A stretch of 64,000 nt of DNA. Origin: Pseudomonas putida (GTDB taxonomy: Bacteria; Pseudomonadota; Gammaproteobacteria; Pseudomonadales; Pseudomonadaceae). The translations under genes and the position numbers were made by a program. Location of the stretch: contig CP163498.1 of assembly GCA_041071465.1 (NCBI GenBank), positions 5,412,001 through 5,476,000 of the forward strand, written 5' to 3'. Positions 53,276 through 62,937 of this stretch are shown here, piece by piece. The notes under the pieces were generated by a model. The model had not been told where the DNA came from. It made no database searches and saw only the letters and a list, made by a program, of their open reading frames with translations. The stretch's first letter is position 1, and every line of letters begins with the position of its first letter.

Positions 53276-56260
53276 ATGCATTTCACGCCCAACCGCCTGG
53301 CCCTGTGCATCGCCCTGGCCTGTGCTGCCTTCGCCCCCAGCGCCTTTGCCAAGGATTACCTGATCGACCGCGCCAGCACCGACACCCTGGAGCTGAAAAA
53401 GTCCGACACCTTGATAGTGACGGCCAGTGGCAGCATCGTGGCCAGTGACGACGACGGCGTGATTTTGCCCAAGCACACCAGTGGTGCAACGGTGAGCGTC
53501 GATAACGCCGGCATCATCCGCTCAACCGATGGCCGTGGCATTGACAGCAAGGGCGACGGCGAAGACCTCAGCCACTTCGTCATCACCAACCACGCCGGGG
53601 GGCTGATCCAAGGCAGCAACGACGGCTTGCGCTTGCAGACCAACCCTGCCGCCGGCGGTAGCCTGAGCATCATCAACGCGGGCACCATCGCGTCCACCGT
53701 CGACGGCCAGGCCATCGACCTCGAAACGCTGAACAATCCAGCGTTCACCACCACCCTGGAGAACCAGGCCACAGGCGTGATCCACGCCGTAGGCAACGAC
53801 GCGATCAAGACCGGCTCCAACGCCACGATCACCAACTACGGGCTGATCTACACCGACACCGCGCCACAGGACAAGAACGGCCTGGACCAGAAGTGGGACG
53901 GCATCAAGATCGGCACTTCTACCGGGGTCACCGTGTACAACCACGGCACCATCAGCGCCGACCGCCACGGCGTCGACCTGAAGACCGATGCCACGCTGTA
54001 CAACTACGAGGGCGCCAGCGTTACCGGGCGCAACGGTTCGGGTTTCGGCTCCGACGGCAGCGGCACGGTGTACAACTGGGGCACCATCACCGGTGCCATC
54101 GCCGACGGCAAGATCAATGGCGACGGCGATGGCGTCGATATCGACAACATCGGCCATGTATACAACGCCGGCACCATCCAGGGTTTGGGCGCCAAGGGCG
54201 TCGACAGTGGTGGCCGGCCAAATGGCAGCGAAGGCATTGCCATGGGCGGTGGCAGCATCGTCAATACCACCAGTGGGGTCATTCGCAGTGTCGACAACGG
54301 CATCCTGGTCGATGACGGCGCCGAAGGTGCCGGTGTGGCCGCGACCACTATCAGCAACGCCGGACGCATCGAGGGCGAAGGCGGCTTTGGCATCAAGCTG
54401 ATCGGCGAGTACGACGACAGCGTGATCAACAGCGGGACTATCAGCGGTGGCAACGGCCTTGCGCTGAGCATGGGTGCCGGCAACGACAGCCTCACCGTGC
54501 TGACTGGTGGCACGTTCAACGGCCTGGTCGATGGCGGTGCTGGCATCGACAGCCTGACCCTGAACGGCACTGGCAACTTCGGCAACAGCGCCAACTTCGA
54601 AACCTTGAAGGTCAGCGGCGGCAGTTGGACCCTGACCAGCCTCGAAGACTTCAGCCAAGGTGGCGTGGTGAACTCGGGCGCCACGCTGATCAATCAGGGC
54701 AGCATCCTCGGCTCGATGTTGATTGAAAAAGGCGCCACGTATGCCGGTGGCGGGTCGGTCGGCGGGCTGCAAGTGAACGGCACCCTGCTCACCAACACCG
54801 GCCTGGGCGTCGCCGCCGTTGCGGGGGACCTGGGCTTTGGCCAGGGTTCAAGCCTGGTGTATGGCGTCAACGCTGACGGCAGCAGTGCACCGATCCATGT
54901 CAGCGGTACTGCCAACCTCGATGGCGCCACGTTGCATGTGCAGCCAAGCGCCGGCGAATACCCGTGGCAGAGCCACTACACCGTGCTGACCGCCGGTGCC
55001 GTGAACGGCACCTTCACCCAAGTCAGCAGCGACTATGCCTTCCTCACCCCTACCCTGCGCTACAACAACACCTCGGTAGGTCTGGACTACACCCGCAACG
55101 ACGTAGCCTTCGAGCACTATGCACCGTCCGCCAACGCGGCTGTCGCCGCGCGCAGCCTGGCCAGCCTCGGGCAGAACAGCAACCTGTACAACGCCGTGCT
55201 CGGTACCACCGCAGCCGGTGCCGGCAATGCCATCGAGCAGCTGTCCGGCAGCAATACCGCCAACCTCGCGGCCGCCACCCTGGCTGGCGCGTTGCAGGTC
55301 GGCAGCAGCATGCTCGGCGCGATGCAGGCAATGGGCAGCGCTGGCGGCCTGCTGGTTGGCCTGAACGACAGCGACGGCCCGGCGCTGGCCGCCACCGGCG
55401 TGCCGCGTGAAGCGCGCAGCCTCAACGACCCGACTGCCCAGGGGCGCGTCTGGGCACAGGCGCTGGGCAGCTACGGCAAGGTCGATGGCAGCCATGGCGC
55501 CAGCACACTGGAGCAGCGTACCGGCGGTGGTGTGCTGGGCGTCGACTGGGCGTTGGCTGGTGACTGGCGCGTGGGCCTGCTGGGTGGCTACTCGCACACC
55601 CGCCTGGACGCCACTGGCCTGGATGGCACGGTGCGCAGCTGGCACGCTGGCGTCTACGCCCAGCATCAGAGCGGCCCACTGGCCGTGCGCCTGGGTGCGG
55701 CGTACAGCAGCCACGACGGCGACAGCAAGCGCGACGTGGCGTTTGCCGGTTTCAAAGAGCGCCTCAAGGGTGACTACGACGCCGACAGTCAGCAGGCCTT
55801 CATCGAGCTGGGTTACGCCATGGGCAGCGGTCGCCTGAGCGCCGAGCCGTTCGCCAACCTCGGCTACCAGCGCTACCACCGCGACAATTACCGGGAACAA
55901 GGCGGCGATGCGGCGCTGGCCGTGGACGCCGATACCCAGGACAACGTTAGCAGCACCTTCGGTGTGCGCCTGGCGCACCTGGGGCAGCTGGACAACGGCA
56001 TGAGCCTGACGCCACGGGCGACCCTGGGCTGGCGGCACACTTACGGCAGCATCGATACCCGCACGCGGCAGGCGTTTATCGCAGGGGGTGATGCGTTCAG
56101 TGTCGAAGGCAGTGCGATCGACCGCGACAGCTTGCTGGTCGAGGCCGGGCTGGACCTGGGGCTGAGTGCGCGGCAAAGCGTAGGCATCGGGTATAGCGGT
56201 GAACTGGGCAGCAACAGCCGTAACCATGCGGTGGTTGGGCAGTGGCAGTTGAAATTCTGA
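53276..56260 (+). CDS. Type Va autotransporter (classical monomeric)
   Basis: The 994-residue protein has a signal peptide (ALCIALACAAFAPSAFA), a passenger of parallel beta-helix type (about 30-690) built on repeated units such as N-x-G-x-I-x-x-x-x-G (VDNAGIIRSTDGRGID, INAGTIASTVDGQAID, YNHGTISADRHGVDL, YNAGTIQGLGAKGVD, NSGTISGGNGLAL), and a C-terminal 12-strand translocator (about 720-994) ending in QLKF. No protease or lipase motif is visible in the passenger, so it is probably an adhesin or biofilm factor. The start lacks a strong ribosome binding site. Confidence 0.9.
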   Translation: MHFTPNRLALCIALACAAFAPSAFAKDYLIDRASTDTLELKKSDTLIVTASGSIVASDDDGVILPKHTSGATVSVDNAGIIRSTDGRGIDSKGDGEDLSHFVITNHAGGLIQGSNDGLRLQTNPAAGGSLSIINAGTIASTVDGQAIDLETLNNPAFTTTLENQATGVIHAVGNDAIKTGSNATITNYGLIYTDTAPQDKNGLDQKWDGIKIGTSTGVTVYNHGTISADRHGVDLKTDATLYNYEGASVTGRNGSGFGSDGSGTVYNWGTITGAIADGKINGDGDGVDIDNIGHVYNAGTIQGLGAKGVDSGGRPNGSEGIAMGGGSIVNTTSGVIRSVDNGILVDDGAEGAGVAATTISNAGRIEGEGGFGIKLIGEYDDSVINSGTISGGNGLALSMGAGNDSLTVLTGGTFNGLVDGGAGIDSLTLNGTGNFGNSANFETLKVSGGSWTLTSLEDFSQGGVVNSGATLINQGSILGSMLIEKGATYAGGGSVGGLQVNGTLLTNTGLGVAAVAGDLGFGQGSSLVYGVNADGSSAPIHVSGTANLDGATLHVQPSAGEYPWQSHYTVLTAGAVNGTFTQVSSDYAFLTPTLRYNNTSVGLDYTRNDVAFEHYAPSANAAVAARSLASLGQNSNLYNAVLGTTAAGAGNAIEQLSGSNTANLAAATLAGALQVGSSMLGAMQAMGSAGGLLVGLNDSDGPALAATGVPREARSLNDPTAQGRVWAQALGSYGKVDGSHGASTLEQRTGGGVLGVDWALAGDWRVGLLGGYSHTRLDATGLDGTVRSWHAGVYAQHQSGPLAVRLGAAYSSHDGDSKRDVAFAGFKERLKGDYDADSQQAFIELGYAMGSGRLSAEPFANLGYQRYHRDNYREQGGDAALAVDADTQDNVSSTFGVRLAHLGQLDNGMSLTPRATLGWRHTYGSIDTRTRQAFIAGGDAFSVEGSAIDRDSLLVEAGLDLGLSARQSVGIGYSGELGSNSRNHAVVGQWQLKF

Positions 56261-56515
56261 TTTCAGAGTACGGTCACTGCGTACGGCAGTGGCCTTGCCC
56301 ACTATTCGTACAGTCAACATTGCGCTTGAGAATTTCTGGTTTTGGTTTGTCTGCACAGTGTCCGTGACCTAATGTGATGGCAGTCGCCAGGCCATCTACC
56401 CCCTCAAAAGTCGGCATTGCTGAGCGCCCCAGTGAGAGAAAATCGGTACGCGAAGATTTTCCCTGGCAACAAGCGCTCGATAAACCAGTAATTCGATGGA
56501 GCTGAATACAGGCAC

Positions 56516-58672
56516 ATGTACACACTGACTGCAATGTACAGCGTACCAAGCGTGAATTGGCAACAATTGCCATGCGAGCAACCCGCTTCGTGCATGAGCG
56601 GTTGCCGTACTGCGAACAACGATAATTGTGTCTGCCAGCAAATGCGCGAGGCACTCGACCGCTATGCGGGCTTGTTCGCCAAGCTGCTCACGCCGCAGGT
56701 GTCACTATGGGGCATGCGCTGGGGTGAGCCCTACCATGTGGACTTTGTTACACGGAGCAGAACGGCAAGCTATTTCACCCTGTTGCCCATCAGCAATAGA
56801 TTGATAAGCGGCACGGCAGTGGTACCAAATTATGAAACCTGCACATTGGAACCGACTTACAACACGCTCACATTCAGGGACTTAGACCTCGACATCTGGG
56901 CGCAATCCTTCATGTCCGCATTCGACGATTTCCTCGCATTGATGACCAACGGCGCACCCACCTCGTTCGACGATACCGTCTATCAGCGGCTTGTAACGTT
57001 GAAGGAAACCCTTGCCAAAGTGCTTGCCACAGGTGTCGCTCCGGTTTTCGCCATGCAGTCAGACGGCGACCTGAGCGCCGCACGGGATCAGTTTGAGCAG
57101 CATGTGCAAACGTCGTTCTCAAATGCGTATCTGCATGCCTCGATTGTACAAATACCAGCCGCTGTCAGCACGCCGGTTCCATTGCGAGCTGAATCGAGCG
57201 TCCCGCGTTTCATAGGTACACTCATGGAGTTTGGCTATACGCACTCGCATGGAAATCGTTGTGTACTGGGTCACCAGGCTGGTCCCCAGTTCACAACGAT
57301 GTCCATGCTTGAAGTACCAATGCCTAGGCGGGAATTCCCTCATCAACCGTCGCTGTTGAGTCAACGAGCAAAACTGTCCCACGAGGCGCGTGTCCAGGCC
57401 TCTGCCTGCACAGCGCTGCAGTGGAGTTATGAGGCGCAAGTGGAGTTGCCCGCACACGGTGCTCAAGACCAGCTTTGGGTAAGACTGGCCTACAACAAGC
57501 CAATCGATGAGCCGCTACAGGATTGCGACTCAACTGACATAGGTGATCACCAGGAAATGTTTGCCGCGCTTGCGTCATTCAATGTTGCCTGGCCGGTCTT
57601 GTGGCCACAGATGCAGGCATTGCAACAAGAGGCATCAGAACGGCATACCGATGGTCCCGCAAAGCAACGGGTAACTACTGCATTGCTGAATCAGTTTGAA
57701 CACGTCATCCAAACATGGGCTAACTGGCGTTGGCCCACATGCGCAACTGTGCCGAGAGCGTCAACGGCTCCTCCTCCCGCTGATCAGGCAAGCGCTCTGT
57801 ATGTTTTGGATTTCGCGTGCGCCTCCAATGGGCGCAAGACGCTGCGCCTGTTCGCTCAAAGCTCACAAGTGGAGGCAGGGTGTGGCCTTTCGAAGATGGG
57901 CTGGCCAACCATCAATGGCCAACACCCCTGCGGCGTAGCGTTTGCAGGTGAAGTAGCGGCACTCAATAACGACTCATGCTGGTATGTGGCACAGTACGAT
58001 GATCAAGCGCTTTCAGCGATGGACGAGCCTTCCTTCGAATTCGTCTGGGCGAATATCGATATCGGAACATACCAGAGTGCTTGCTCGACCTGGTGGATGG
58101 TGCGAAACGCGAATCTTGAAGGTTCTGCGGGGGCGCGGACCAACTCAGCCTTGGTCTATCAGTCGCCGGCATCTGCTTTCAGCGCTCCCGTTGTGCCAAA
58201 TATCATCCTACCAAGCCGCCAGTTCGCCTGCGATGGCAACTTGTTCACTGCTATCGAGCTTGCCTTGACGCCGTTCGCCAATGCAAGCCGTGCACGGCCC
58301 CGGGAATGTTGCCTCAGTATAGCCATGGGTTTGCGCTCTCAGATTACCGCCCCCAGTGCTGCTGCATTGGACGCTTGGTGCGAGGTTCCGATTCTGCTGG
58401 TAGACAATGTGAGTATTGCGAACGGTGACTCTGAAACTATCGCCGACAACGCCCACTCTTTTGCCACGCTGGTCGAGCAATTGGCGGATGGATTCATGCA
58501 GTGGTTCAATCACACGACCCCATCCTCAAAAAGCGCAATGTTAAAACTAGACGTCACGCTGTATTTCAACCTGAACGAAGTGTGGTTGCCAATTGCATCC
58601 GCGCCTGAACTACTTATCAGTATTCCTGCGGATGGAACGTTGTCCCGCCGAGGGGCTGGTTCTCACGCATGA
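56516..58672 (+). CDS. 718-residue orphan protein of unknown function
   Basis: The ORF is long and uninterrupted but clearly less GC-rich than its neighbours, with codons such as AAT, TTA and ATA that they avoid. There is no signal peptide or membrane helix. The N-terminus is cysteine-rich (C20, C26, C30, C38, C40). Later it has WPTCATV, ACDGNLF and a DVTLYFNLNEVWLPIAS end. I recognise no domain. The ATG at 56516 has only a weak AGG upstream and a TAA lies 27 bases before it, so it may be the 3' part of a longer ancestral gene. Base composition suggests horizontal transfer. Confidence 0.6.
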   Translation: MYTLTAMYSVPSVNWQQLPCEQPASCMSGCRTANNDNCVCQQMREALDRYAGLFAKLLTPQVSLWGMRWGEPYHVDFVTRSRTASYFTLLPISNRLISGTAVVPNYETCTLEPTYNTLTFRDLDLDIWAQSFMSAFDDFLALMTNGAPTSFDDTVYQRLVTLKETLAKVLATGVAPVFAMQSDGDLSAARDQFEQHVQTSFSNAYLHASIVQIPAAVSTPVPLRAESSVPRFIGTLMEFGYTHSHGNRCVLGHQAGPQFTTMSMLEVPMPRREFPHQPSLLSQRAKLSHEARVQASACTALQWSYEAQVELPAHGAQDQLWVRLAYNKPIDEPLQDCDSTDIGDHQEMFAALASFNVAWPVLWPQMQALQQEASERHTDGPAKQRVTTALLNQFEHVIQTWANWRWPTCATVPRASTAPPPADQASALYVLDFACASNGRKTLRLFAQSSQVEAGCGLSKMGWPTINGQHPCGVAFAGEVAALNNDSCWYVAQYDDQALSAMDEPSFEFVWANIDIGTYQSACSTWWMVRNANLEGSAGARTNSALVYQSPASAFSAPVVPNIILPSRQFACDGNLFTAIELALTPFANASRARPRECCLSIAMGLRSQITAPSAAALDAWCEVPILLVDNVSIANGDSETIADNAHSFATLVEQLADGFMQWFNHTTPSSKSAMLKLDVTLYFNLNEVWLPIASAPELLISIPADGTLSRRGAGSHA

Positions 58673-58805
58673 CTGCACGGAGGGAAGCCAGGCGGGGGCT
58701 TTTACAAATTGGCAGTAGCAAAGCAAGGTCGTGCGAAGCCTTGCATTTACAGCGCTACGGGCATAGCGTTCGGGTGTTTTCTTTTCCGCGCCCAGGAGCA
58801 ACTCC

Positions 58806-59435
58806 ATGTACACCGGCATCGTCCAGGCCGTCCGCCCTCTGCTTGATGTGACCACCTACCCGGGCCACAACCAGTTCACCATCGACCTCACCCCAGAACT
58901 GCTCGAAGCGCTGAAGATCGGCGCCAGCGTCAGCGTCGAAGGCACTTGCCTGTCGGTCACCGAAATCGACGGCAGCCAGGTCAGGTTCGACGCCATGACC
59001 GCTACCCTCGAACGCACCAACCTGCGTAACTTCAAGGCAGGCCAAGGGGTGAACATCGAACGTTCAGCGAAGATGAACGCCGAAGTTGGCGGCCACCTGA
59101 TGGCTGGCCACATCGCCACCACTGCCGAAATCGTCGAGCTGTCGATCAAGGAAACCGGCGCCTTCATCAAGTTCCGCATGCCGCCGGAATGGGGCAAGTA
59201 CGTGTTTGCGCGTGGTTTCATCGGGGTCAATGGCTGCAGCCTGACCGTCGCTGATGTGGAGGACAACGTCATCACCATCAACCTGATCCCGGAAACCCTG
59301 CGTCAGACCACCTTCGCCAGCTACAAGGCCGGCGAGCTGCTAAACATCGAGGTCGACCACCAGACCATGGTGCTGGTCGATGTGGTGGAGCGCACCATCA
59401 AAGGCACCCTGGCCCGCGAAAAACAGCTGCCTTGA
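58806..59435 (+). CDS. ribE: Riboflavin synthase, alpha subunit
   Basis: The enzyme turns two 6,7-dimethyl-8-ribityllumazine into riboflavin plus the pyrimidine precursor. The 209-residue protein has the tandem lumazine-binding repeats: MYTGIVQAV near residue 1 and GHLMAGHIATTAEIV about 97 residues later, with VEGTCLSV and VNGCSLTV as paired motifs. The ATG follows CAGGAGCAACTCC. No FMN riboswitch is visible in the 133-bp leader. It stands apart from other rib genes, so it may be a second copy. Confidence 0.92.
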   Translation: MYTGIVQAVRPLLDVTTYPGHNQFTIDLTPELLEALKIGASVSVEGTCLSVTEIDGSQVRFDAMTATLERTNLRNFKAGQGVNIERSAKMNAEVGGHLMAGHIATTAEIVELSIKETGAFIKFRMPPEWGKYVFARGFIGVNGCSLTVADVEDNVITINLIPETLRQTTFASYKAGELLNIEVDHQTMVLVDVVERTIKGTLAREKQLP

Positions 59436-59444
59436 GGCCTGCAC

Positions 59445-60146
59445 ATGCTGCCTAACGCCCTCACCGCGCGCACGGCCAAGCGTTTACGCCTGCAAGTACT
59501 GCGTGGCCGCGTCGGCCTCGGCCTGGTCGCCGCGCTGTCGGTGCTGGCCGGCATGACCGATGCCATTGGCCTATTGGCACTGGGCGACTTCGTGTCGTTC
59601 ATGAGTGGCAACACCACACGCCTGGCAGTGGCCATCAGTGAGGCAGATCTGGCCCTGGTGCTGCGCCTGAGTGGCGCAGTGCTGGGTTTTGTCGCGGGCA
59701 ATGCATTGGGCGTGCTGATGGCGCGTGGTTTGGGCCGTCGGGCCTGGCCGGTGCTGCTGGTGGTTGCCGCACTGCTGGCGTTCGCGGCAGCGTGGCCATT
59801 GCCAGCCACCTTCCCGGCGCTGTTGGCCGCAACGCTGGCCATGGGCATGATCAATGCTGTGGTCGAACAGGTGAATGGCCTGCCCATCGGCCTGACCTAC
59901 GTGACCGGCGCCCTGTCGCGTTTCGGCCGTGGCCTGGGGCGCTGGCTGCTGGGTGAGCGGCGCAACGGCTGGCGGGTGCAGCTGGTGCCTTGGGCCGGCA
60001 TGCTGCTGGGGGCTGCGCTCGGCGCCTGGTTGCAACAACACCTGGGCCTGCAGGCCTTGGCCGGCAGTTGCGCGCTGGCCTGCCTGCTGGCCCTGGTGTC
60101 GCGGTTCATCCCGCGCGCCTGGCAGCGTGGCTACATGCCGCGCTGA
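59445..60146 (+). CDS. YoaK/DUF1275-family membrane protein
   Basis: The 233-residue protein has about six helices and the DUF1275 signature: SVLAGMTDAIGLLALGDFVSFMSGNTTRLAVA near the N-terminus and TLAMGMINAVVEQVNGLPIGLTYVTGALSRFGRGLG in the middle. The function of the family is unknown. It follows ribE by 9 bp, so the two are probably cotranscribed. Its stop codon directly abuts the stop codon of the convergent proP gene. Confidence 0.88.
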   Translation: MLPNALTARTAKRLRLQVLRGRVGLGLVAALSVLAGMTDAIGLLALGDFVSFMSGNTTRLAVAISEADLALVLRLSGAVLGFVAGNALGVLMARGLGRRAWPVLLVVAALLAFAAAWPLPATFPALLAATLAMGMINAVVEQVNGLPIGLTYVTGALSRFGRGLGRWLLGERRNGWRVQLVPWAGMLLGAALGAWLQQHLGLQALAGSCALACLLALVSRFIPRAWQRGYMPR

Positions 60147-61649
60147 TCATTCGATGCGCGGGTGCTGCTGGGCCAGCGTCTCGCGCTTGGCTTCCAGTTC
60201 GGCGATTTGCGCATCGATGTCCTCGATCTTCTGCTCGATGTTGTCGTGGTGCTCCTGCAGCAGCTCACGCGCTTCCTCGATGTCCGATGCCGCCGGCGCT
60301 GCGCCGCGCAGCGGCTTGTTGGCGGTTTCCTTCATGGTCAGGCCGGTCAGCAGGCCAATGGCGGCGATTACCATCAGGTAGTAGGCCGGCATGTAGAGGT
60401 CGCCGGTACTCTCCACCAGCCAGGCGGCGAGGGTCGGGGTAAGCCCGGCTATCAGCACCGAAATGTTGAATGCAGCGGCAAGGGCGCTGTAGCGGATGTG
60501 CGTAGGGAACATCGCTGGCAACGTGGAGGCCATCACGCCGATGAAAAAGTTCAGCAGCACAGCAATGATCAGCAGCCCGGCGAAAATCACCCCCAGCACG
60601 CCGCTGTTGATCAACATGAATGCCGGAATGGCCAGGGCGAACAGGCCAACACTGCCAACGATGATGAATGGCCGACGGCCAAACTTGTCGCTGAGCAGGC
60701 CGATCATCGGCTGCACGAACAGCATGCCGACCATGATCGCGATGATGATCAGCACACCATGGTCTTCGCTGTAGTGCAGGTTGTGCGACAGGTAGCTGGG
60801 CATGTAGGTGAGCAGCATGTAGTAAGTGACGTTGGTGGCGATTACCACACCAATGCAGGTCACCAGGCTGCGCCAGTGCTGGGTAGCCACCTCCTTGAAC
60901 GACACCTTGGGCCCAGAAGCCAGGCCTTCACGGTCGCCCTGCTCCAGCTTGTCGACATGCTGCTGAAACGCGGGTGTCTCTTCCAGCGCATGGCGCAGGT
61001 AAAGGCCGATGATGCCCAGCGGCAGGGCCAGGAAGAACGGCAGCCGCCAGCCCCATTCAAGGAACTTCTCTTCACCGAGAATGGTGGATATCAGCACCAC
61101 CACTCCAGCACCTAGCACAAACCCGGCAATCGAGCCGAAGTCCAGCCAGCTACCGAGAAAACCGCGCTTGCGGTCAGGGGCGTATTCGGCAACGAAGATC
61201 GAGGCACCGGTGTACTCGCCCCCCACTGAAAAACCCTGGGCCATCTTGGCCAGCAACAACAGTATCGGCGCCCAGATGCCGATGCTGGCGTAGGACGGTA
61301 TAAGGCCGATGGCGAAGGTGCTGAGCGACATGATCACGATGGTCGCAGCGAGGATTTTCTGCCGCCCGAACTTGTCGCCCAAGGCGCCGAAGAACAACCC
61401 GCCCAATGGCCGGATCAGGAACGGCACCGAGAAGGTGGCCAGGGCCGCGATCATCTGCACGCTGGGGTCGGCATTGGGGAAGAACACCTTGCCCAGGGCG
61501 TAGGCGACGAAGCCGTACACGCCAAAGTCGAACCACTCCATGGCGTTACCCAGCGCAGCGGCGGTGATCGCCTTCTTCATCTTGGCGTCGTCGACGATGG
61601 TGATGTCCTTCAGGCCGATTGGCTGGACGCTTTTCTTGCGAGGTTTCAT
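60147..61649 (-). CDS. proP: Proline/glycine-betaine:H+ symporter ProP
   Basis: The 500-residue MFS transporter has 12 helices and the ProP markers GNAMEWFDFGVYGFVAYALGKVFFP, GALGDKFGRQKILA and GFSVGGEYTGASIFVAEYAPDRKRG. The C-terminal tail (about 455-500; DIEEARELLQEHHDNIEQKIEDIDAQIAELEAKRETLAQQ) is a predicted antiparallel coiled coil like the one that tunes osmotic activation in E. coli ProP. It imports osmoprotectants with protons, which fits the trehalose synthase nearby. Confidence 0.93.
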   Translation of the reverse strand: MKPRKKSVQPIGLKDITIVDDAKMKKAITAAALGNAMEWFDFGVYGFVAYALGKVFFPNADPSVQMIAALATFSVPFLIRPLGGLFFGALGDKFGRQKILAATIVIMSLSTFAIGLIPSYASIGIWAPILLLLAKMAQGFSVGGEYTGASIFVAEYAPDRKRGFLGSWLDFGSIAGFVLGAGVVVLISTILGEEKFLEWGWRLPFFLALPLGIIGLYLRHALEETPAFQQHVDKLEQGDREGLASGPKVSFKEVATQHWRSLVTCIGVVIATNVTYYMLLTYMPSYLSHNLHYSEDHGVLIIIAIMVGMLFVQPMIGLLSDKFGRRPFIIVGSVGLFALAIPAFMLINSGVLGVIFAGLLIIAVLLNFFIGVMASTLPAMFPTHIRYSALAAAFNISVLIAGLTPTLAAWLVESTGDLYMPAYYLMVIAAIGLLTGLTMKETANKPLRGAAPAASDIEEARELLQEHHDNIEQKIEDIDAQIAELEAKRETLAQQHPRIE

Positions 61650-61740
61650 ACCCGTATCCCTGTCGATGAATGCTCTAAGGGATCAGATACAACGGGACAC
61701 TAAATAATTCAGCGCTTACTGATTTTTTGTGCATTGGCAT

Positions 61741-61766
61741 AAAAAAGCCGCTGCAATAGCAGCGGC
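61741..61766 (-). terminator. Rho-independent terminator after hemB
   Basis: GCCGCTGC (61747-61754) pairs with GCAGCGGC (61759-61766) around AATA. On the minus strand the stem is followed by a T run (A at 61741-61746). It lies 24 bases past the hemB stop. Confidence 0.88.
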
Positions 61767-61789
61767 ATTTGTTTGCTGAAGGCTGGGCT

Positions 61790-62764
61790 TCAGATACCTT
61801 CGCGGGCCAGGTCCATGGCGAAGTAAGTCAGGATCAAGTCGGCACCGGCACGCTTGATCGCGCCGATGCTTTCACGCACCACCCGGCCTTCATCGATGGC
61901 GCCGGCCAGGCCGCCAAACTTGATCATCGCGTACTCGCCACTCACCTGGTACGCCGCCAGCGGCAGGCGCGAGGCTGCGCGAATGTCGGCGATCACGTCA
62001 AGGTAGGCACCGGCCGGCTTGACCATCAGCACATCCGCACCTTCCTGCTCGTCGAGCAGCGACTCGCGCACCGCTTCGCGGCGGTTCATCGGGTTCATCT
62101 GGTAGCTCTTGCGGTCACCTTTCAGCGCAGTGCCGCCGGCCTCGCGGAACGGGCCATACAGCGACGAGGCGAACTTGGTCGAGTAGGCCATGATCGCAGT
62201 GTCGTGGAAACCGGCACCATCCAGCGCGCTGCGGATAGCCTGTACCTGGCCGTCCATCGCCGCCGACGGGGCGATAAAGTCGGCACCCGCCGCCGCCGCG
62301 ATGACCGCCTGCTTGCCCAGGTTGGCCAGGGTGGCGTCGTTGTCCACACCGTGGTCATGCAGCACACCGCAGTGGCCGTGGCTGGTGTATTCGCAGAAGC
62401 AGGTGTCGGACATCACCACCATTTCCGGCACGGTGTCCTTGCAGATGCGCGACATGCGCGCGACCAGGCCGTTTTCGTTCCAGGTGTCGCTACCAGTGGC
62501 GTCCAGGTGGTGCGAGACGCCAAAGGTCATCACCGACTTGATACCGGCACGGGCATAGCGCTCGATTTCCTGGGCCAGCAGCTTCTCGGGGATGCGGTTG
62601 ACACCGGGCATGCTGGTGATCGGCACGAAATCATCGATACCCTCCTCGACGAAGATCGGCAGGATCAGGTCTTCCAGGCGGAACTCGGTTTCCTGGAAGA
62701 TCGTGCGCAGGGACTCGTTCTGGCGCAGGCGGCGGGGACGAACGGACGGGAATTGGTTGGACAT
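61790..62764 (-). CDS. hemB: Porphobilinogen synthase (delta-aminolevulinate dehydratase), zinc-type
   Basis: HemB joins two 5-aminolevulinates to porphobilinogen. The 324-residue barrel has both catalytic lysines, K197 in [15 protein letters not shown] and K249 in [10 protein letters not shown]. It also carries the zinc triad C122, C124, C132 in [15 protein letters not shown], as in E. coli. The well-studied P. aeruginosa enzyme has aspartates there and uses magnesium, so this copy is of the other metal type and probably a paralogue of the main pseudomonad HemB. It is followed by a clear terminator. Confidence 0.93.
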   Translation of the reverse strand: MSNQFPSVRPRRLRQNESLRTIFQETEFRLEDLILPIFVEEGIDDFVPITSMPGVNRIPEKLLAQEIERYARAGIKSVMTFGVSHHLDATGSDTWNENGLVARMSRICKDTVPEMVVMSDTCFCEYTSHGHCGVLHDHGVDNDATLANLGKQAVIAAAAGADFIAPSAAMDGQVQAIRSALDGAGFHDTAIMAYSTKFASSLYGPFREAGGTALKGDRKSYQMNPMNRREAVRESLLDEQEGADVLMVKPAGAYLDVIADIRAASRLPLAAYQVSGEYAMIKFGGLAGAIDEGRVVRESIGAIKRAGADLILTYFAMDLAREGI

Positions 62765-62889
62765 GACAGCTCCAGGGCATTTTGAACGGCGTATACCTTA
62801 TGCCTGTCGCGCGCCAGTGAAAAGGCCAAATGACGAGATTATGTCTTGCGTCAATGGCAAGGGCTGCTTCGGTCGCGTGCGCTCATGCG

Positions 62890-62925
62890 CCGGCCTCTTC
62901 GCGGGCGAGCCCGCGAAGAGGCCGG
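62890..62925. repeat. Perfect 17-bp-arm palindrome (REP-like)
   Basis: CCGGCCTCTTCGCGGGC (62890-62906) is exactly inverted at 62909-62925 with a two-base centre. It lies between the RIO-kinase stop and the hemB promoter. The core CTTCGCGGG is shared with P. putida REP elements. It may end the kinase transcript. Confidence 0.8.
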
Positions 62926-62937
62926 TGAGTCAAGCGG

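Noticed and set aside
53276..56260. CRISPR-like or tandem DNA repeats in the autotransporter gene
   Set aside because: The periodicity is at protein level (beta-helix rungs) and the DNA units are too divergent for an array.
56274..56654. Minus-strand ORF of 126 residues overlapping the start of the 718-residue orphan
   Set aside because: It lacks a ribosome binding site and recognisable composition. The plus-strand ORF is far longer and intact, though the minus ORF cannot be fully excluded.
58673..58805. FMN riboswitch upstream of riboflavin synthase
   Set aside because: The conserved RFN words (such as AGGGTGAAATTCCC-like and GCGGTAAGCCC-like segments) are absent from the leader.
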